Origin: Datisca glomerata
Lineage: Eukaryota > Streptophyta > Magnoliopsida > Cucurbitales > Datiscaceae
Direction: 5' to 3'
Length of the DNA: 64,000 nucleotides
NCBI GenBank assembly: GCA_003255025.1
Contig: QANY01002785.1
Coordinates: forward strand, 1,086,043 to 1,150,042
The translations under genes were made by a program, and so were the position numbers. Under the pieces are notes generated by a model. That model worked only from the letters and a program-made list of their open reading frames with translations, made no database searches and was not told where the DNA came from. The first letter of the stretch is position 1, and each line of letters starts with the position of its first letter. This document shows, one piece after another, positions 46,420 to 56,950 of the stretch.

Positions 46420-47309
46420 TGATATACACCTCACCAACAAGTTATGAGACCCAAACTAATAAAGAAGTGAGAATGAAGGATCGATCTAATCAGATTTATA
46501 AAATAAAGAAGAAGAAACCTCGACCCATTTTTCATGACACAGATAACCTTAGGTATAAGACCTAAGACCAAAATTAAATGCTTTGAAACGAGTCAAAGGT
46601 AGTATTTAGACCCCAAACTTACGATCAAGAAGGAAAAGTGACAAATCTAGGTTTTGGACGCCGTAAGAAGATTCTTTATAATTCTGAAAGCTCTATAAAG
46701 AACCAAAGAGAAAGCTCTCACAAAAAAAATTATATTCATCAAAGTTTTTCAATACATTGAGAAATCAAGCTTAAATAAGAAACTAGAAGCCTAGAAAATC
46801 CTGAAGTGGCCAAAGAACCTAGACTAAATTCTAAATATTATTTAAACCCTAAGTTAGTTTCCAAAGAACTTGGACTAAAATTCTAAACAGCATTAAGCTA
46901 ATTAATGACATTCAAGCTTTGAAGAAATCTTTCTTAAAACACAAAGCAATATTATTTGCAAAAAAAATAAGGAACTTTGAATCAGTCTATTTGACTCCAA
47001 TTGGCTACTCACTTCTAGGCTTGGATTGTCAAGTCGTCATACTTACATGTCATCATTCAAAATTCCATGTCATGCTCCATGTAGCCTATCATGTAGGACT
47101 CGGCGTCATGCTCCATTTAGGTAACAAGGTTGGCAAGTCTAACTTCTTCTTTTCCAAACTTAGACATCACTAAACCTATTTGAGCCTCCACTTGCTTTAC
47201 TAGCCCATTGAGTGCTTCATCCCTCCTTTTTGCTCTAGCTCTTGTGCGTGGACCACTTGGTACTTGAAGTGGATCCATCCATTGAGCTTGTGCACTCGCA
47301 TCCTCATCA
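46420..47309 (-). repeat. Gypsy-1 5' LTR
   Basis: 890 bp. On the minus strand it starts TGATGAGGAT and ends with CA next to the primer site. It differs from the 3' LTR at many positions, so the insertion is not recent. Confidence 0.9.
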
Positions 47310-47314
47310 GAATG
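47310..47314. repeat. Gypsy-1 target duplication, right
   Basis: GAATG, identical to 41972-41976. Copia C gag continues to the right. Confidence 0.85.
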
Positions 47315-47450
47315 TGTCTACGAGAGATGCAAATGCCATATCAATCTAGGTCCTTCCATGATTTCAGTACCTAGGATTTTCATCTCGTTAAGGTAACTAA
47401 ACGCTTTCAACTGAGTTTTCCTTGTCTTGAGTTACTATGTGACATTAGGT
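47310..47450 (-). pseudogene. Copia C gag N-terminal remnant
   Basis: The minus strand gives a short gag-like stretch with MKILGTEIMEGPRLIWHLHL, comparable to the L..LG..I.D......L..LP region of Copia gag. It continues on the far side of Gypsy-1 at 41976. Confidence 0.5.
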
Positions 47451-49281
47451 AATATCTAACCTAATTTTTGAAACCTTCTTCGCTCATTTAAGTTTGCTCA
47501 ATTAGTAATTTTTGGTTAATAGAATTTTATTTAAATTCTAATAATTTCATAAGTTAACTAATTAAATTTCTAGTGAGATTATTTAGTAATTATCTTAATA
47601 ACATACTTCTTGGGTTAGCCATTATATTCCTTTAAACGATTATGCTTAATTCTGTCTTCCATTATGAAATCACAAACGTGATCTTTTTTTACACTTAAAG
47701 TCACATGGTGTCTAATTGTGATGTGCATAAAATAAAATTATTTAACTATGCTAGGGCATAAAATATAATAATCAAAACATCAGGGCACAAATGAAAATAT
47801 CAACTATATCTTAAGAGAAAATCCTAGCTTTGCAAAACTCTAATCCTATCTTAATGAAAAATAGTTTGGGACATGATCCTCTCACCCGTAATCGTCTATC
47901 GTTACTTGCCACCAAGCTCATCACCGCCATCCATTGTCTAAATGCCACCTATGATCACTGATCACCGACAACTATCGTCACCCAAACCTAGGGCTACCTA
48001 TCGCTAGGTGCGGCGTTGTCACCAACTCACTACAGCCAGCTACTATCGTCGGAGGGCAGTAGTGTTACTGCACACGGCGCTGCCACATGTTTTGTTCTAC
48101 TCTCGATTTCATTTTTGCACCATGTGGATCTCCATCCGATTCGTACACCTACATCATACAAAACTTAACTTTCTTAAAGAAAGTTTACAATAATTTTACA
48201 GTAAAATAAATGTGAATCTGGGAAAAAAATCTCTTCATACAAATAAATTTCTCAATGGTTATGCAAAATAGATAGATCCAAAAGTATTATTCCTGCAAAA
48301 ATGAGTTAGGGTTCTACAAATCTTATTATTCATAGAGTATTCATTTTAGCAATAGGCATCTAATAAATAAATTTATAAACATGGGATCTAAGGAGATATC
48401 ATAGTGAAAATCATTTGTCTTAAAATTTATTAATTAAACAACATAATCTATATTGTGAACAAATATAGAGATTATACCTTTGATGCGTGAATCACAAAAA
48501 TCAAATCTTTTTCACTTCAGGACATGAACCTCGGTCTTCATTCAAAAGCGTAGAAGCCACCTAGAACCTCACGTCGCCACCGTTATCACTACCTTCATGA
48601 CCGCAGTGTACCACTGTGTTATAGAACACCATGTTTCCATTTTAGCTCCTTCAATCGTTAATCGTCAAAAAGTGTTGGGGCACTCAAGAACAAATCTCTC
48701 TTTTTCTTCTCTCTAATTTTCTGCTAGAGAGAGATATTTTCTTTCTAGGATTTTGCCTCTTCTCTAAACTAATGGTGTCCAAAAAAAGTATCCCCAATAT
48801 GATAGAAGCCTCTTTTTTATAGTAATATCTGATAACCTAGATTGGTCAAAAATTATATATTAACTAAAACTAATTAAACTAATTGTAATCAATAATTTTC
48901 ATTAATCTATCAAAAATCAAACTTTTGAGTTCTTTTAGTACATTCCAAATGCACTAGTACATTACAAGGTACTATAACCACTAACCAACGTAAATCACCC
49001 TACGAGATAGAATTAATGTACTATAGTCTTTTCTTGAAAAAGTGTCAAGCTTCACTAGACTCTGAAAATAATATTTACAACTCATAAATAATTATTGGTT
49101 AAATACGTTATTCCCGTTAGCTAAACTCCATAGGACTCATCAATCAAGTACTAAATATTATGGACCTTTTACAAAAAATGTGTTGCATGTAATATATAAA
49201 AATTGACCATTTATTATTACTTAAATAAATGCCTCACTAAAATAAATAGAATTCACATGCTATAAGGGCACAATCCTAACA
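47451..49281 (-). mobile_element. Copia C 5' LTR
   Basis: On the minus strand it starts TGTTAGGATTGTGCCC at 49281. The far end resembles copy A around 2492-2615 (TCTAATAATTTCATAAG and TTAATAACATACTTCTTGGG phrases). The middle (about 47870-48800) is richer in GC and is not shared visibly with copy A, so this LTR may hold a further insertion or a longer R/U5 region. Confidence 0.7.
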
Positions 49282-50390
49282 TAAATATCAAAAGAATTAT
49301 GCATAGTAAATATGATGCCTGATGCAAATGGAAAAATATAAAAAAACAAAACATGTTTATCATTAAAGCCAACTATTATTCATTCTCCACAAACTACATA
49401 TTGTCATAGGATTTGAGACCTTTTTAATCAATAAATGGCATCCAAAATATCTTATATTTTCAGCATGTATTAATTATCATTATTTCTGGTCAAGATATAA
49501 TTAACAAGCTCAATTATATCTTTACCATTTCAGATCTAAAAGTCTAAACTCTAAATTACTGTCAAGATTGGTCAATCTAGGAATACATTTGAAAAATATA
49601 TATCTATGAAGACAATCTTAGCATTCAATCAAATGGATAGCCTTGCTAAACCATTCTTACCTTGTTGCACTAATGGTCGAGATCAATGGGTCAATATGGC
49701 CTATAACTCGTTTCGATTCATTATTTTACAAAGTACATATTATATTTATAAAGCACCCCATGTTTTATAAAACCTTAGTGAAATAAAACATTTTTTAATT
49801 ACTATGTTAAATTTAAATTTATTGACTATAAAAAAATTTAGGATATATTTTAAGTTTCCCATAATTCAAATAATTTAGAATTAATATGAAATCTAAAAAA
49901 TTCACATTTTTAATTCACATTTTTACATAGTTTGCCAATCAATCATAGTTACTTAATCTCCTTACATTATATTTAGCGCATTATACTATTTCTTAAAATA
50001 TTTTTAAAAATAATACTAAATAGACGTGAATGCATTCATGTCATTATATTATGAGTAGACATTTTTCTACATTATATGGCATGTTATATTCATGGACATA
50101 TTATAATGATATCAACATAAAAAATATAATGTGCAATCTGTATTGAAATGAAATTGACAGGTCCCTTGGATATTTAACTTACAACAAAAATAAAAATAAT
50201 AAATAATAGAATTTTCTCTTCGTCTAGCTTCCTCATAATCGACTGAATAAGAATTTGGCTTGGAGTGTTGCGAGAGAGTAAAATTGGACCGCACCGAGCT
50301 CAGAATCCTATAGACCCAAAATTGGACCGTACCAACCTATAATGCCCGGACGAGATGTTGGATGCGGATTCGACCACCCTGTGTAATGTA
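49282..50390. other. No gene seen
   Basis: AT-rich intergenic DNA with no repeat end or protein motif recognised. Confidence 0.4.
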
Positions 50391-50455
50391 TGGTGCCCCA
50401 GAGTATCCACTACCGCACGCCCCCAATGTGGGGTAGTGGATACTCTGGCGCACCA
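50391..50455. repeat. GC-rich 65-bp hairpin
   Basis: Perfect 17-bp arms CCAGAGTATCCACTACC (50398-50414) and its complement (50432-50448) around a 17-base loop. Outer six-base arms TGGTGC/GCACCA follow after a small bulge. It is markedly GC-rich compared with its surroundings. Another short inverted phrase, CACAACGTGGTG, follows at once. Confidence 0.9.
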
Positions 50456-51670
50456 CACAACGTGGTGCTCAGCCACCTATCTTGAAGACGACGATCGCTT
50501 AATGATTCGTCTTCGAGCTGCAAAAAATAAAGAGTGATCGAAGAAAGTGTTAACTCATCACAACGTGATGTTCAGCCTAATATATTCTAACGATCAATTT
50601 AATAAATTTTTTTGTGAAGTAATTGTCACTAGTAAGGATCGATTACAATTTGGAAAGGGTCATCATCATATTTCTAGAGGCTTCGAGTGAAGCTTACTCT
50701 AAGTTTAATGTATCTCTTCTCCTTATTCCATTAAGGAAAATGATTTATTTATCAAGAATATCCTTTTTAGTTGAATTTTCTTCTTTATAGATTCATTCCT
50801 CCTTCCCATATGGCAGTTAAGGCTTCCCTTGTGGGGAATTCCGTTAGTTAGTATGTCCATGTGAGTAGGGTTTCCACAAGTAGCATAACTCAATGGTTTA
50901 TATGGACGGACCTCAGCCATCAATATGGCTTTAGGCTTGGTCGGAGTCAGGGAATGTAACCCCATAAGCCTCAAGTGGTTCTTCTCTCAAACAAATCCTT
51001 CTATTGTGCGGTGATGTTAGAGGATATATGCATGTCTTGGCCTTGATTCAGCCCGAGCGGGGGTCGATGCTAGATCTGACATTTCACGATATGATCTGAG
51101 ATATGGTTGAGCTTATTCCATGGTGGTGACCCTAGTCACCTATCTTGAAGGCGGACTTGGATGGGTTTTTTTTCCTAGGCCCATCAGGTGAATCTTTTAG
51201 TGGGCTATTCATCTGCAGCATTGAGCCTCGTGGTGGGCTTGTTTATGGAACTTGGACTTTGGTCTAAGTAGAATTTTCTTCTCTATAATGCAGGTAAACA
51301 TGAATAAGGCTTAAGAGAGACATTTTCTCAAAAAATGGGGATCACACTGACACGTCCTTCAATTCAAGTCCTCATTTCCCATTATTGTTACTTAAAATAT
51401 AAAAGCAAAAGGGAGGGAAGACTTAACAATTGGCAAGAATTAAGTTGCATAAACTTTTAAGTAACCAGATACACCTTCCCTACATCCTTATCTTTACTAC
51501 ATCCCTATCGACCATATTGCTTTCCACCATAGGTAAAGTTAGTATATAGGCCATTTTTCATTTTTTATCATAAAAAATGCCACATGATTTAAGGAAATAT
51601 CAAGAATGGCAAAAATTTCAAAAAAGAAATTACAAAATGGCAGCTGCGGAATTGTTGCATGCTAGTCTGC
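50456..51670. other. No gene identified; LTR-like style
   Basis: Two pairs of repeated phrases occur (CACAACGTGGTGCTCAGCC and CACAACGTGATGTTCAGCC at about 50455 and 50558; CACCTATCTTGAAG at about 50476 and 51139). No coding motif was recognised. It may be part of a retroelement UTR. Confidence 0.3.
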
Positions 51671-51679
51671 GCGAATTTT

Positions 51680-53510
51680 GAAATTCGTGAATTTTTTAAA
51701 AATGCAGGTTTATCTCAAAAGTTTCAAAGTTTAATTATGTTTGTCTCATTTGGTCTTAGACACTTTGCATTAGGTGTTTTTCACTACCTACAATATTACA
51801 AAAACTCAAAATGGCCGCAACATTTTAAATTCTTCTCCCTAACTTGTATTTGGTGTTAGAGGTCAATTCGAGTACAAGTTACGCCCAAAAGCTTCATCTA
51901 GCCAAATTGGTCTTGCTTAGTACACGTCTCATTGTACTATTTTCTCTCTATGACACTAGAAGCACTCAAAATAACACAACGCTCCAGGTTCTTATCCCAA
52001 ATCTATCATTTGTGTCAAAAGTGCGCATAATTCCAAGTTACGCCCAAAAGATTCAAATTTAGCAATATTTTTCTCGTTTAGTCCTAAACATATCTTATTG
52101 GATCATTTTGGCTTCCTACGACACTAGAGCCACTAAAAATGGCAACAACACTCTAAGTTCTTATCTCAAACATGTATTTATTGTTAAGAGGTCAATTTGA
52201 GTACAAACTACGCTTCAAAATTCAAGTTTAGCCATGTGAATCTCATTTAGTCCAAAGCTTCTTTTATTGCATCTTTTTGACTCAGTATGTCAATAGAAGC
52301 ACTCCAAATGACCACAATGCTCAACGTTCTTATTTCAAATGTGTATTTGGCGAAGAAGGTCAATTTATATATAAACTAGGCCAAAAAATAATTGAAGCTC
52401 TCAAAATGAATACACTACTCCAAGTTCATATAACAAATGTGTATTTAGTGTCAATTGTCAGTTCAGTACAAGCTACGCCTAACGGATTCAAGTTTGACCA
52501 AGTTCATCTCGTTTGGTCCTTAGCACGTCACATTAGGTCACTTCGTGTTATTTGGTCCTAAACAATTCTTATTGGGTCTTTTTTATTTCCTATGGCACTT
52601 AAAAACTCAAATCAACACAACCCTTCAAATTATTATCTCAAATGTGTTTTGAGTGTCAAAAGTCAGTTCGAGTACAAGCTACGCCCAAAAGATTCAAGTT
52701 TAGCCATGTTTATCTTGATTGGTCCTAAACATGTCTAATGGCATTATTTTGACTTCCTATGACACCAGAAGTGGCTAAACAACCATGGCGCTCCAATTTA
52801 TTATCATCAACGTGTATTTGGCATCAAAAGTCAGTTCAAGTATAAGCTACGCCCTAAAGATTCAAGTTTAACCAAGTTTGCCTCGTTTAGTCCTAAACAC
52901 GTCCCATTGTATATTTTTTTACCCTATGGATTAGAAGCACACTAAATGAACACAACTCTTCAACTTCTTATCCCAAAATTGTCCTTAGTGTGAAACATTT
53001 GTTCAAGTGTACAAGCTATGCCAAAAATATTCAATTATAGCCAAGCTCCTCTCATTTAGTCCTAAACAAGTCTCATTAGGTCTTTTTGATTTCCTATGGA
53101 ACTAGAGGCACTCAGAATGATCACAATGCTCCAACTTCTTATCCAAATGGGTATATAGTGTCATATTTCAGTACGAGTACAAGATACACCCAAAATATTC
53201 AAGTTTAGATGAGTTTATAGCGTTTGGTCTTAAAACTCACTGATTGGGCTTTTTTACTCCTTATTGCAGCGGAAGCACTAAAGACAACCACGACAATCAA
53301 ATTTCTTATGCTATCCGTGTGTTATTTATCCTTTATATGATCGAATTCCAGATGCACCCATAAGATTCAATTTTAGCCATGTTCATCTCTTTTGGTCATA
53401 AATTTATCTCATTAGGTCTTTTTGATCCCTATTGCACTAAAAATACTCAAAATCACTACAACTTTTAAATTTTGTATGCCCAAATGTATATTTGGTGGCA
53501 GGGAAGATGA
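51680..53510. repeat. Tandem array of about 168-bp units
   Basis: Ten or more diverged head-to-tail units. Each contains a version of GAGTACAAGCTACGCCCAAA, AGATTCAAGTTTAGCCA, CTCGTTTGGTCCTAAACA, TTGACTTCCTATGGCACTAG and CAAATGTGTATTTGGTGTCA in this order. The anchor CTACGCCC recurs at roughly 51886, 52034, 52205, 52373, 52474, 52681, 52849, 53016, 53184 and 53353. Spacing is mainly 165-173 bp, with one short and one long unit near 52.4 kb. Open frames inside are not genes. Confidence 0.92.
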
Positions 53511-54145
53511 TCATTAACTGGTTTTCACCTTAGTGATAAGGTGCGGATGAGTACGTGTGCGTGAGTCCACTCGTATGTACCTCATGATCTAACATCTTTG
53601 TTTTTGTTTGTTGGTGTAGCAATAGTTTTATTGTGGAAGTTGCCAGCTTCCTCTACTCCTTTGAAAATTCTGATAAGACAAATTTTCAGTTGAGAATTTT
53701 GTCTATGCTTATGACTTGATGTCTACATTTATGTTAATGATGGAGCTAATGTGTTTTTATGTGTATGTGTGTTCTAAGTAGGAGTAAATTTCTGCTTACT
53801 GAGTTCTTTACACATTTATTGTTTATTATAGTTTTCAGATGATAAGGACGTCGAAGTCAATGTGTGATGCTAGAATCTGGCACTGGGCAAGGTTTTCTTT
53901 AGATTGTCTTCTTTAGAGCATAAATTTGAATAAATGTTTCAAAAACTTCAGTACGGTTAACAATTTGACTTATGAATAATATTTCCTAATAATTTGAAGA
54001 TATTTGATCTATTTTATAAGAAAAGTCACATTTCGTTTGTAACATTTAAGTGAATTAAATTTTTACAAATGCTATAATGATATTTCTTCCGCATGTGTTT
54101 GTTGAAAAGATTATTTTACCCTCAATATGTGTTTGGGGCGTGACA
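53511..54145 (+). mobile_element. Probable Gypsy LTR 3' portion
   Basis: Plus-strand LTR style: an AAGGTGCGGATGAGTACGTG-like segment, TTACTGAGTTCTTTACACA, GATGATAAGGACGTCGAAG and the end TTTGGGGCGTGACA at 54145. It is adjacent to the 168-bp array, which may belong to the same element. Confidence 0.5.
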
Positions 54146-54639
54146 CAATATGAAAGAATTAAACATAAAATAACATAAAATAACATAAAATATAGAAATT
54201 GTATCCATTAGAAAAAGGAAATTAGTTCATAATGAAAAGAAGAACTATGTTCTTGACCAGACTCATTGAAACAATAGATGGATATGAAAGAGAAAAGGAA
54301 TGAAAAACTCTAATGGTGCGTGCCGAAGTCTTCATGGTTCTCGGTCTTCAGCTTTGTCTCCCAAAATTCCCCACCTCCTAAGTTCTAAAAAATTTCCAGT
54401 CCCCTAATATTATAGATTAGGAAAGCGTGCCCCCTTTAATGTGAAGACAAGATGCAGTCTTCGTGTTATCAACATCCTCGATGGACAAGGTTGTCAACAT
54501 ATCAAATTTAGATCTTATACTTGTAGCCAGAATAATCGAATCAATCTGATCTCTAGAATGAAGGATATGCCCTAAATACCGTAGTGTGTTCAAAAGGTAA
54601 GGTTGCCTATAATTGTTTTGGAAAGTTTTGTTCCATCTC
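54146..54639. other. No gene assigned
   Basis: Starts with three copies of AACATAAAAT (about 54164-54193). The minus-strand open frame at 54641-54417 (74 codons) has no recognised domain. Confidence 0.35.
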
Positions 54640-54788
54640 ATTTAAATGGTCTTAGAATAACCTAGTCATCCAATACATACAATATTTTGACTCATAGAGT
54701 CTCATTCATAGTAAATAAAAATGACAAAGTGATTAAGTATGAGTCCATAACTCTCTTAAGATAAAGAGCATTGATAACATAATAATAG

Positions 54789-54797
54789 TAGTCATTA
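54789..54797. repeat. LINE target duplication, left
   Basis: TAGTCATTA, matching 60451-60459; a looser match extends a few bases further. Confidence 0.75.
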
Positions 54798-54939
54798 AAT
54801 AAAACATAAATAAAAAGTTGGTTTATGTTTCTCTCTCTAACCTAGAGTTTCTTTCTCTAGATTTTTTGCTTGTTTGTATTCTTTCTAGCTTCTTCCTCCC
54901 CTGGTAAGGAGCTTCTCTTATCGTTAACTCCATAGACAA

Positions 54940-56830
54940 TGATGGTGATAATGATGGAAGCTTGCAAAATGAATGTGGTGGCCTTGAAGCCATCTCCCAG
55001 GGACTGTTCCCTAGTGACCTTGCTAAGGGTGATGGTTTGTTTGGAGGTGGTGAAAGGCACAGTTGTACCTTGGATCGTTTGGCCTTGGATAAGGGACAAT
55101 ATGATCAAACTAGCAACTTCATAGTTGATGAAGAACTCTTACATGCTCGTTTAGAAGACTTATCTATGAGCATTAATGATGTGAGTGTATCTGAAAAGAT
55201 GAACTTGTCTAGAGAACATATTGTTAAGAACCTTGAAACCATGTTGAAAGACTAATCAGATTGCATTATTCATAATGTGCTGGGAAGTAGGGACTTCTTG
55301 GTCCAGAAGGCTACTGGACTATGGAGTGAAAAATGGGCCAGAAGTCTTAGAGGTTCAAGCTCATCCAGAATGGCTGTTAACTCTTTTATGGGGTTGAGCA
55401 ATGATTTCTTGAGGTTGAAATTGATGATGACTTGTGTGAAAGTGATGGAAATGTTGAGGTTGACAAGAGTGAACTCATCCTTGAACAAAGGGACAAAAGT
55501 AGCTTTTTGGCCAAAACAGCTCTCATCCCCTTAAAAGGTATGAATGATCCCTCTTTGGACAAAGCTATCCCTCTGCACGTTGGTATCCACTAACACTCAA
55601 CTAGTCTTAATCATAATAGGATATATCACAGCCCACCCAATCAATGAATAGTGCTCATATGAACAGTAACTCTGAGCTGGAACAACCTACTATTAGTGTT
55701 GAGATTGCTACCAACTAAGTGAATAATGGCACGAGCCATGGGAATGAGCATGAAGCTAGTCCTTCTAAGTTTTCTTAGCCTGAGAAGGTCACTGGGAGGA
55801 AACCCACTAAGATGTCATTCTCTTATGTTGAACCTGTGTGCAAAGGGAAAGCTGCCCAAGTGAATGTCATGGCTGACATTATTGAGAAAGGTAAACAAAC
55901 CTAGAGGTCTAGCAATTTTGGTTATTTCATAGACATAATACCCCCTTTTCTATGGTTAATCATGTTGTTCACTTGATGTGGGGAAACAGAGGGCTTTAGT
56001 AGGGCTGACCCAATGACTTTGGATTCTATTTTTTCAAGTTTTCCTCTGTTGAGCTAAGTGATTCAATTGTAGATTAGGGACCTTGACATCTTGTTAGTAG
56101 ACTTGTGATGATTAAGTCCTCGTATGAGAACATGCATCTCACTAAATAAGCCATGAAATCTACTATGGTCTGGATTAGATTTTGGGGAGTGCCTTCAGAG
56201 CGCTGGAATGGTGAGGGCCTGAGTAGAATAGCTAGTTCTATTGGTACCCCATTGTTTGTCAACGTTATGACTGACAATTGTACCAGAGTGTCCTATGCTA
56301 GAGTGTGTGTGGAAGTAGATGCACAACCTAATATAATTGAATCATTCTAGGTTAATTTACCTAACAATACATCCATTGAGGTCAAGGTGGAATACCAAGG
56401 TCTCCCTAAAAGGTGCCCCAAATGCCAAGTGTTTGGCCATGACTGTTCTTCCCAGATACCCAAACTAAGTCCTACGAGAAGCCTATTCCTAAACCTCCTA
56501 TCAAGCATGCCCCTAAACAACAATGGATCCGTATGAGAAAGCTGCCCTCTTTACCTCCTCAAGATGAAGCTCCTGTAGCTGTGGGTACTCTTAACCATGC
56601 TAACTTGGATCATGTGGTTACTGTTACTGCCCCTTCCTCCCCAATCACTCAAATTATTGTCTAGAATGCCTTTGTTGCATTGGTGGGTGAGGATGAGGCC
56701 ATGAACCCTCAAGCAGATAATGTTGAGGATGAAGTTATGGACCCTCAGACAAATAGTGATGTGGAGCCTCCTAAACAAGAGGTGGTTTGTGATAGACCTT
56801 AGGATGAGCCTCTAGATGAGCTTAGTCCTC
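54940..56830 (+). pseudogene. LINE ORF1 (RNA-binding protein)
   Basis: Nucleic-acid chaperone of the LINE particle. An acidic N-terminal part (frames at 54962-55255) leads to a DUF4283-like RNA-binding region (56153-56350, with VWIRFWGVPSERWNGEGLSR and GTPLFVN). It is followed by VEYQGLPKRCPKCQVFGHDC, the typical plant LINE zinc knuckle. A Lys-rich tail follows to about 56900. Frameshifts and stops split it into at least four pieces. Confidence 0.8.
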
Positions 56831-56950
56831 CCTTGGCCCAAAATCGCAGTAAGCATTCTAAGAAAATGGGTAGGAAGGCTAAGCTCAAAAAAACCAACAA
56901 GGCAGATTGCAGGAGAAGCTCCAGGGTGAAATCCTCCATCTCAACCTCAA

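Larger units (their letters stand above)
41977..47309 (-). mobile_element. Gypsy-1, complete-ended Ty3/Gypsy element
   Basis: A 5333-bp minus-strand element with two LTRs (41977-42864 and 46420-47309), a tRNA-Met-type primer site, a polypurine tract and a perfect 5-bp GAATG duplication. The target is the gag of Copia C. Its coding part is much reduced (3.55 kb between LTRs) by internal deletions and point mutations, so it would depend on proteins from elsewhere to move. Confidence 0.92.

Noticed and set aside
52277..52561. 94-codon ORF in the 168-bp array
   Set aside because: It spans irregular repeat units and is not preserved in neighbouring units.
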